DNA of 64,000 nt, from NCBI RefSeq assembly GCF_000235445.1, contig NZ_JH378837.1, forward strand, positions 1 to 64,000, in the 5' to 3' direction. The notes under the pieces were generated by a model, which worked only from the letters and a program-made list of their open reading frames with translations, had not been told where the DNA came from and did not search any database. This DNA is from Johnsonella ignava ATCC 51276. GTDB lineage: Bacteria; Bacillota; Clostridia; Lachnospirales; Lachnospiraceae. Numbering within the stretch: the stretch's first letter is position 1; each line of letters opens with the position of its first letter. Positions 60,363 to 64,000 of the stretch are shown here, one piece after another. The translations under genes were made by a program, and so were the position numbers.

Positions 60363-60401
60363 GGGAATAAGCACTTTTTATAAGTGTTTGTTCCCTTTTT
60401 T
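60363..60401 (+). terminator. Second rho-independent terminator upstream of the ICE genes
   Basis: GGGAATAAGCACTT (60363-60376) pairs, with wobbles, with AAGTGTTTGTTCCC (60382-60395), followed by six Ts. Just after it lies AAGGAGG for the DUF6075-type gene, so it may act as an attenuator of the ICE operon. Confidence 0.85.
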
Positions 60402-60422
60402 ATATCTATAAGGAGGTTCAAT

Positions 60423-60929
60423 ATGAAGAACACAGCGTTAAGTGCAGAAAATAATGGCAAATGGTCTATTATATTTATTAGCGAAGCACATGAAAAATTC
60501 TACTATGAAAAATTAAAAGAAGTAAGGGAACAAGATGCCTACCATAAGGCTCTTTGCTATTGTCTAGGCATCAGCCCTGATACGAGAAGAAATATTAACA
60601 GTATTTATGATTTTAAGACCGGTGATATAAAAACAGAGTGTTTGCGTGAGGGGTGGCAAACAGGTAGCAGTATGAAGGTAGTGAGACTGGCATTTAACCT
60701 TTATTGTAACACTACACCAAGCGTAGATGATTATAAAGAACAGGAAGAACAGATGGATGAGTGTATGAAGTATACAGTAGAAGACTTGTTTTGCTGTACT
60801 TATGCACCATTCTTTTGGCAAGCGATACAGATTCGCTATCCTGACTACGCTAATTATAATTGTGAGATACAAGCTTTATTGGAGGTGCAAACTAATGCTG
60901 AAAATCAGATTGATGGGAACAAAGAGTGA
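60423..60929 (+). CDS. DUF6075-type conjugative-element protein
   Basis: A 168-aa acidic cytoplasmic protein of a family that I associate with clostridial conjugative transposons (DUF6075). It reads WSIIFISEAHEKFYYEKLKE at the start and has YHKALCYCLGISPDTRRNIN and SMKVVRLAFNLYCNTTPS further on. Function unknown. ATG 60423 follows AAGGAGG. The next small gene starts inside its 3' end, so the two are coupled. Confidence 0.75.
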   Translation: MKNTALSAENNGKWSIIFISEAHEKFYYEKLKEVREQDAYHKALCYCLGISPDTRRNINSIYDFKTGDIKTECLREGWQTGSSMKVVRLAFNLYCNTTPSVDDYKEQEEQMDECMKYTVEDLFCCTYAPFFWQAIQIRYPDYANYNCEIQALLEVQTNAENQIDGNKE

Positions 60930-61074
60930 TATTGCATGGTTTCAAAAAATATTAAGTAGTGATAATAAAATAGAAGTTCTGGAGATATCAGAGCTTTATA
61001 GCAATAAAGGAACAAGAAAATATTACAGGGCTTATGCACAAGTGCAGAAAGTAAATTCGAAAAAAGACAACTAA
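60895..61074 (+). CDS. DUF3970-type small protein
   Basis: A 59-aa protein starting MLKIRLMGTKSDIAWFQKIL with a basic end, as seen in DUF3970 proteins of conjugative elements. GGAGGTG precedes ATG 60895, which lies 35 bases before the stop of the DUF6075-type gene. The function is unknown; it lies just upstream of parA. Confidence 0.7.
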   Translation: MLKIRLMGTKSDIAWFQKILSSDNKIEVLEISELYSNKGTRKYYRAYAQVQKVNSKKDN

Positions 61075-61102
61075 AACAGTATAACAATAGGAGAATTATA
61101 TC

Positions 61103-61885
61103 ATGTGTAGAGTTATAGCTATTGCAAATCAAAAAGGTGGAGTTGGAAAAACCACAACAACAAGTAACTTGGGAATTGGGCTGGCAAGGCAAGGAAAGAA
61201 GGTTCTGTTGATAGATGCAGATGCACAAGGAAGCCTTACGGTAAGTCTTGGGATTAGGGAGCCGGATAGATTGGAAATTACACTTGCAACTATAATGGGA
61301 AACATTATTAATGATGAGGAAATAAGATCAGATTATGGGATTCTAAGCCATGATGAAGGAGTTGATTTTATACCTGGAAATATAGAACTTTCAGGTTTGG
61401 AAACTTCACTTATTAATGTGATGAGCAGAGAAACAGTACTGAGAACCTATATAGATTTGCAGAGAAACAATTATGATTATATTTTGATTGACTGTATGCC
61501 ATCCCTTGGAATGATTACAATAAATGTTTTTACTTGTGCAGATAGTATTTTAATTCCTGTACAGGCGGCATATTTACCGATAAAAGGCTTGGAACAACTT
61601 ATTAAAACTATAGGGAAAGTAAAGCGTCAGATTAATCAGAAACTTGAGATTGAGGGGATTTTGCTAACAATGGTTGATAGCCGTACCAATTATGCAAAAG
61701 ATATCAGTAATCTGCTTATTGAAAATTACGGGAGCAAAGTTCATATATTTGAAAACAGTATTCCAATGTCGGTAAGGGCAGCGGAAATTTCTGCGGAAGG
61801 TGTGAGCATCTACAAGCACGATCCGAATGGGAAAGTGGCAAGTGCATATCAGTCATTGACAAAGGAGGTGCTTTGCAATGAATAA
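61103..61885 (+). CDS. ParA-type partition ATPase
   Basis: A 260-aa deviant-Walker ATPase: IANQKGGVGKTTTTSNLGIG (Walker A'), VLLIDADAQGSLT (A'' and Mg site), DYILIDCMPSLGMITIN (Walker B-like). It segregates or stabilises the ICE when it is circular. AGGAG precedes the ATG. The start of parB overlaps its end by 8 bases, so translation is coupled. Confidence 0.93.
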   Translation: MCRVIAIANQKGGVGKTTTTSNLGIGLARQGKKVLLIDADAQGSLTVSLGIREPDRLEITLATIMGNIINDEEIRSDYGILSHDEGVDFIPGNIELSGLETSLINVMSRETVLRTYIDLQRNNYDYILIDCMPSLGMITINVFTCADSILIPVQAAYLPIKGLEQLIKTIGKVKRQINQKLEIEGILLTMVDSRTNYAKDISNLLIENYGSKVHIFENSIPMSVRAAEISAEGVSIYKHDPNGKVASAYQSLTKEVLCNE

Positions 61886-62756
61886 GACAGGAAGTGCCAC
61901 AAAGGTAAAGCTTAACAGCTTTGATGATTTATTCGGGATTGAGCAGCCACAGTCAGGAATAGAGCAAGTACAGGAAATTGCATTAACAGAACTTCATGGG
62001 TTCAAAGAACATCCGTTTAAGGTATTGGATGATGAAAAGATGCAAGAAATGATTGAAAGTATTAGAGAGTATGGGGTATTGATGCCGGGTATTGCAAGAC
62101 CGATGAAAGGTGGCGGTTACGAAATTATCGCCGGACATCGTAGAAAATATGCATGTGAAATGGTTGGACTCTCTACAATGCCGATGTTTATTCGTGATTA
62201 TACAGATGATGAAGCTACAATTATCATGGTAGATTCTAATATTCAGAGAGAAGATATTCTGCCAAGTGAGAAATCAAAAGCGTACAGAATGAAATATGAT
62301 GCAATGAAACATCAGGGAAGTAAAGCAGGTGGACTTACACTTGGAGAACTTGGAGAAGCGGCAGGAGAGAGTGCAAAGACGGTTCAGAGATATATATGGA
62401 TTTCACGCTTGGCAGATGAGTTGCTTGATATGGTGGATACAAAGAAAATAGGCATCATACAGGCGGTTGATTTATCATTCTTATCAGAGGATGCACAGCA
62501 ATGGGTTTTGGCTGTAATACAGGAAACAAATGTTATTATTACAACTCAGCAGAGTGCCATGCTCAAGGAAAGCGATAAAAAGGGGGAGCTTACACTTCCG
62601 ATGGTTCGTATGCTACTTGAAAAAGAGAAAACTGTGGAGCGAAAGGTTATTATAAAAGCAGAGCGTATCAACAGTTATTTCCCTGTAACATATAGCAGAA
62701 AAGAAATAGAGAATATTATTTATCAGTTATTGGATAACTGGAAAAACAATCAGTAG
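61878..62756 (+). CDS. ParB/RepB/Spo0J-type partition protein
   Basis: A 292-aa ParB family protein. An N-terminal segment of about 45 residues interacts with ParA; the ParB N domain follows (LHGFKEHPFKVLDDEKMQEM, GYEIIAGHRRKYACEMVGL, VDSNIQREDILPSEKSKAYR); then an HTH (LTLGELGEAAGESAKTVQRY). The CTP-binding GxRR motif appears as AGHRR. AAAGGAGGTG precedes the ATG. It sits between parA and the replication initiator. Confidence 0.92.
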   Translation: MNKTGSATKVKLNSFDDLFGIEQPQSGIEQVQEIALTELHGFKEHPFKVLDDEKMQEMIESIREYGVLMPGIARPMKGGGYEIIAGHRRKYACEMVGLSTMPMFIRDYTDDEATIIMVDSNIQREDILPSEKSKAYRMKYDAMKHQGSKAGGLTLGELGEAAGESAKTVQRYIWISRLADELLDMVDTKKIGIIQAVDLSFLSEDAQQWVLAVIQETNVIITTQQSAMLKESDKKGELTLPMVRMLLEKEKTVERKVIIKAERINSYFPVTYSRKEIENIIYQLLDNWKNNQ

Positions 62757-62772
62757 AAAGGAGGAGCCGGGA

Positions 62773-63831
62773 ATGAGTGAAATATTACAACTGGATTATT
62801 ATTATGGGATTGAAGCGGAGCAGTTCTCATTCTATAGAGTTCCTCGCTTGCTTATTAAGGATGAACGATTTAAGAAATTATCAAGTGATGCAAAACTTTT
62901 ATATGGTCTGATGCTTGATCGTATGTCCCTATCTATAAAAAATAAATGGTTCGATGATAATAATAGAGCATATATAATATATACCATAAATAGTATTATG
63001 GAAGATTTGGGATGTGGAAAGGAAAAGGCTGTTAAGGTTCTTGCAGAGTTGGATAATACTAAGGGAATTGGTCTGGTAGAGAAAGTTCGTAGAGGATTGG
63101 GTAGACCGGATATTATATATGTCAAGAATTTTGCTTCGCCGGAAGGAAATGTAGATAAAAAAGAGGCAGTAAACACTGATAAAATCACTGAAGTCGGAAA
63201 ATCGGACTTCAGGAAGTCGGAAAATCAAACTTCAAGAAGTCAGAAAACAGGACTTCAAGAAGTCGGAAAATCAGACCTCAAGAAGTCAGAAAATAAAACC
63301 TTTGGAAGTTCGGAAATCGAAACTCAAGAAGTTGGAGAATCGAACCCTAATTATACTAAATATAATAAAACTGATTTAAACTATATTGAGGAGAATTATA
63401 TCAATCCTATCATTCAATCCGGTTCAGAGAAGAATGATGTGATAGATGATGTACAGAAATGCATAGAACTGATCAAAGAAAATATCAGTTATAATCATCA
63501 CATGCAATATGATAGTTATGGAGAAAAAGAACTCTATGATGAACTGTTTCAAGTAATATGTGAGGTAGTCTGTGTGCGGCGTCCGACAATCAGGGTAGCC
63601 GGAGAAGAATATCCGTATGAGCTTGTTAAATCAAGATTTTTGAAACTGGAAAGCAGCCATTTGGAGTATGTGATTGACTGTATGAAGAATACAACCACTA
63701 AAATCACAAATATCAAGGCATATATGATTACGGCACTTTATAATGCAACCACTACAATAAATCATTTTTATCAGCAGGAAGTAAATCACGATATGTATGG
63801 GGGAGGCTGGTGTAAAAAGGATATTATTTAA
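62773..63831 (+). CDS. RepA_N-type replication initiator with DUF6017
   Basis: A 352-aa protein with the RepA N-terminal winged-helix domain (QFSFYRVPRLLIKDERFKKL, DAKLLYGLMLDRMSLSIKN, IIYTINSIMEDLGCGKEKAV), a central repeat-rich linker (about residues 136-200, with variants of EVGKSD and KSEN), and a DUF6017-like C-terminal part (SYNHHMQYDSYGEKELYDEL and VRRPTIRVAGEEYPYELVKS). It would initiate replication of the excised element. GGAGGAG lies upstream. The linker repeats are short direct repeats in the DNA (about 63190-63345). Confidence 0.88.
   Translation: MSEILQLDYYYGIEAEQFSFYRVPRLLIKDERFKKLSSDAKLLYGLMLDRMSLSIKNKWFDDNNRAYIIYTINSIMEDLGCGKEKAVKVLAELDNTKGIGLVEKVRRGLGRPDIIYVKNFASPEGNVDKKEAVNTDKITEVGKSDFRKSENQTSRSQKTGLQEVGKSDLKKSENKTFGSSEIETQEVGESNPNYTKYNKTDLNYIEENYINPIIQSGSEKNDVIDDVQKCIELIKENISYNHHMQYDSYGEKELYDELFQVICEVVCVRRPTIRVAGEEYPYELVKSRFLKLESSHLEYVIDCMKNTTTKITNIKAYMITALYNATTTINHFYQQEVNHDMYGGGWCKKDII
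63190..63345 (+). repeat. Short imperfect direct repeats inside the replication initiator gene
   Basis: Variants of GAAGTCGGAAAATC(A/G)GAC occur several times in this stretch, encoding EVGKSD/RKSEN-type units. They may be slippage-prone linker repeats or, by analogy with other RepA_N genes, initiator-binding iterons within the coding sequence, which would mark an origin. Confidence 0.5.
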
Positions 63832-63913
63832 GGTAATGCTGTTATTGCTTTTGATTGTAGTGTAGAATAAAATACAAGATATATAAAGAAACTGTGTATC
63901 TGCTTTTTTTATA

Positions 63914-63938
63914 ACTTCTGGTCATAATGTCCAGAAGT
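63914..63938. repeat. Inverted repeat downstream of the replication initiator
   Basis: ACTTCTGG (63914-63921) and CCAGAAGT (63931-63938) form a perfect 8-bp palindrome around 9 bases. There is no T-run after it. It may be an operator or an origin-related site of the ICE. The remaining bases to 64000 show no gene. Confidence 0.45.
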
Positions 63939-64000
63939 GGGAAGGAAGAAAAAAGGTACAGATAAGCGAAGATTATAAGGTATGACGACATAAAGGTTGC

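Larger units (their letters stand above)
60190..64000 (+). mobile_element. Left part of an integrative/conjugative element
   Basis: After ppdK the content changes to a cassette typical of clostridial ICEs: DUF6075- and DUF3970-type small proteins, ParA, ParB and a RepA_N/DUF6017 replication initiator, in that order. A protein fragment (60221-60316) and two terminators lie at the junction. The element runs off the right edge, so its integrase and attachment sites are not visible. No relaxase or mating genes are in this window. Confidence 0.8.

Noticed and set aside
1..64000. tRNA, rRNA or CRISPR arrays
   Set aside because: No GGTTCGAATC-type tRNA arm with a foldable cloverleaf and no regularly spaced repeats were recognised by eye; a covariance-model scan would be needed to exclude a missed tRNA.

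Overview
The window reads as a low-GC, host-associated Clostridia, most probably Lachnospiraceae and perhaps an oral lineage. The reasons are AT-rich codon use with many ATA codons, AGGAGG-type ribosome sites, a selenoprotein glycine/betaine-type reductase, a clostridial pyruvate phosphate dikinase, choline-binding-like wall modules, and an ICE-type ParA/ParB/RepA block. No rRNA, tRNA or CRISPR array was seen, and the species cannot be fixed from this stretch.

Layout. 1-505: end of an IS3-family element. 0.8-4.5 kb: small accessory genes (EEP-fold hydrolase, orphan Imm1 immunity protein, ArsC/Spx-like protein, cysteine hydrolase, membrane protein). 4.8-6.9 kb (minus strand): secreted IdeS/Mac-family protease with N-terminal wall-binding modules. 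7.3-9.6 kb: TetR-ABC efflux operon. 9.7-10.06 kb: terminator, possible group II intron scrap and an IS3 relic. 10.1-13.6 kb: DUF5714, YgbA-type, alpha/beta hydrolase and SnoaL genes, then an Rrf2 gene with a stop at codon 2 and a truncated PNPOx relic. 13.6-18.5 kb: a tight four-gene cassette, zinc macrodomain - McrB - McrC - class M sirtuin. 18.8-20.7 kb: iron alcohol dehydrogenase, a small unknown, a response-regulator scrap and a MITE. 20.7-26.0 kb: grdX, TetR, GrdE-like subunit, GrdB-like selenoprotein (in-frame UGA) and a transporter. 26.1-28.2 kb: TetR plus MATE exporter.

28.4-35.3 kb is an orphan biosynthetic operon: SAM methyltransferase, three B12-binding-type radical SAM proteins, two GNAT/FemAB-like acyltransferases and a 43-aa terminal ORF. 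The third radical SAM gene is broken by a perfect 7-bp tandem duplication inside its cluster-binding motif. 35.7-49.8 kb is a second, larger locus that parallels E. coli ydjX-ydjZ/ynjBCDE: two TVP38/TMEM64 proteins, a frameshifted Fe-S protein, a fused pair of 'rSAM/selenodomain-associated' transferases, a kinase-fold protein, a C_GCAxxG_C_C protein, two rhodanese lipoproteins, a complete ABC importer and a nucleoside hydrolase. Together these suggest uptake and modification of a sulfur-, selenium- or arsenic-bearing nucleoside or sugar; the chemistry is inferred.

49.9-53.8 kb encodes a 1300-aa surface protein, 54.0-57.1 kb (minus strand) an SsuABC-like importer, 57.6-60.2 kb pyruvate phosphate dikinase. 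From about 60.2 kb to the right edge lies the start of an integrative/conjugative element. Best candidates for undescribed biology: the macrodomain-McrBC-sirtuin cassette, the three-radical-SAM operon, the ynj-like nucleoside/sugar locus, and the non-streptococcal IdeS homolog.
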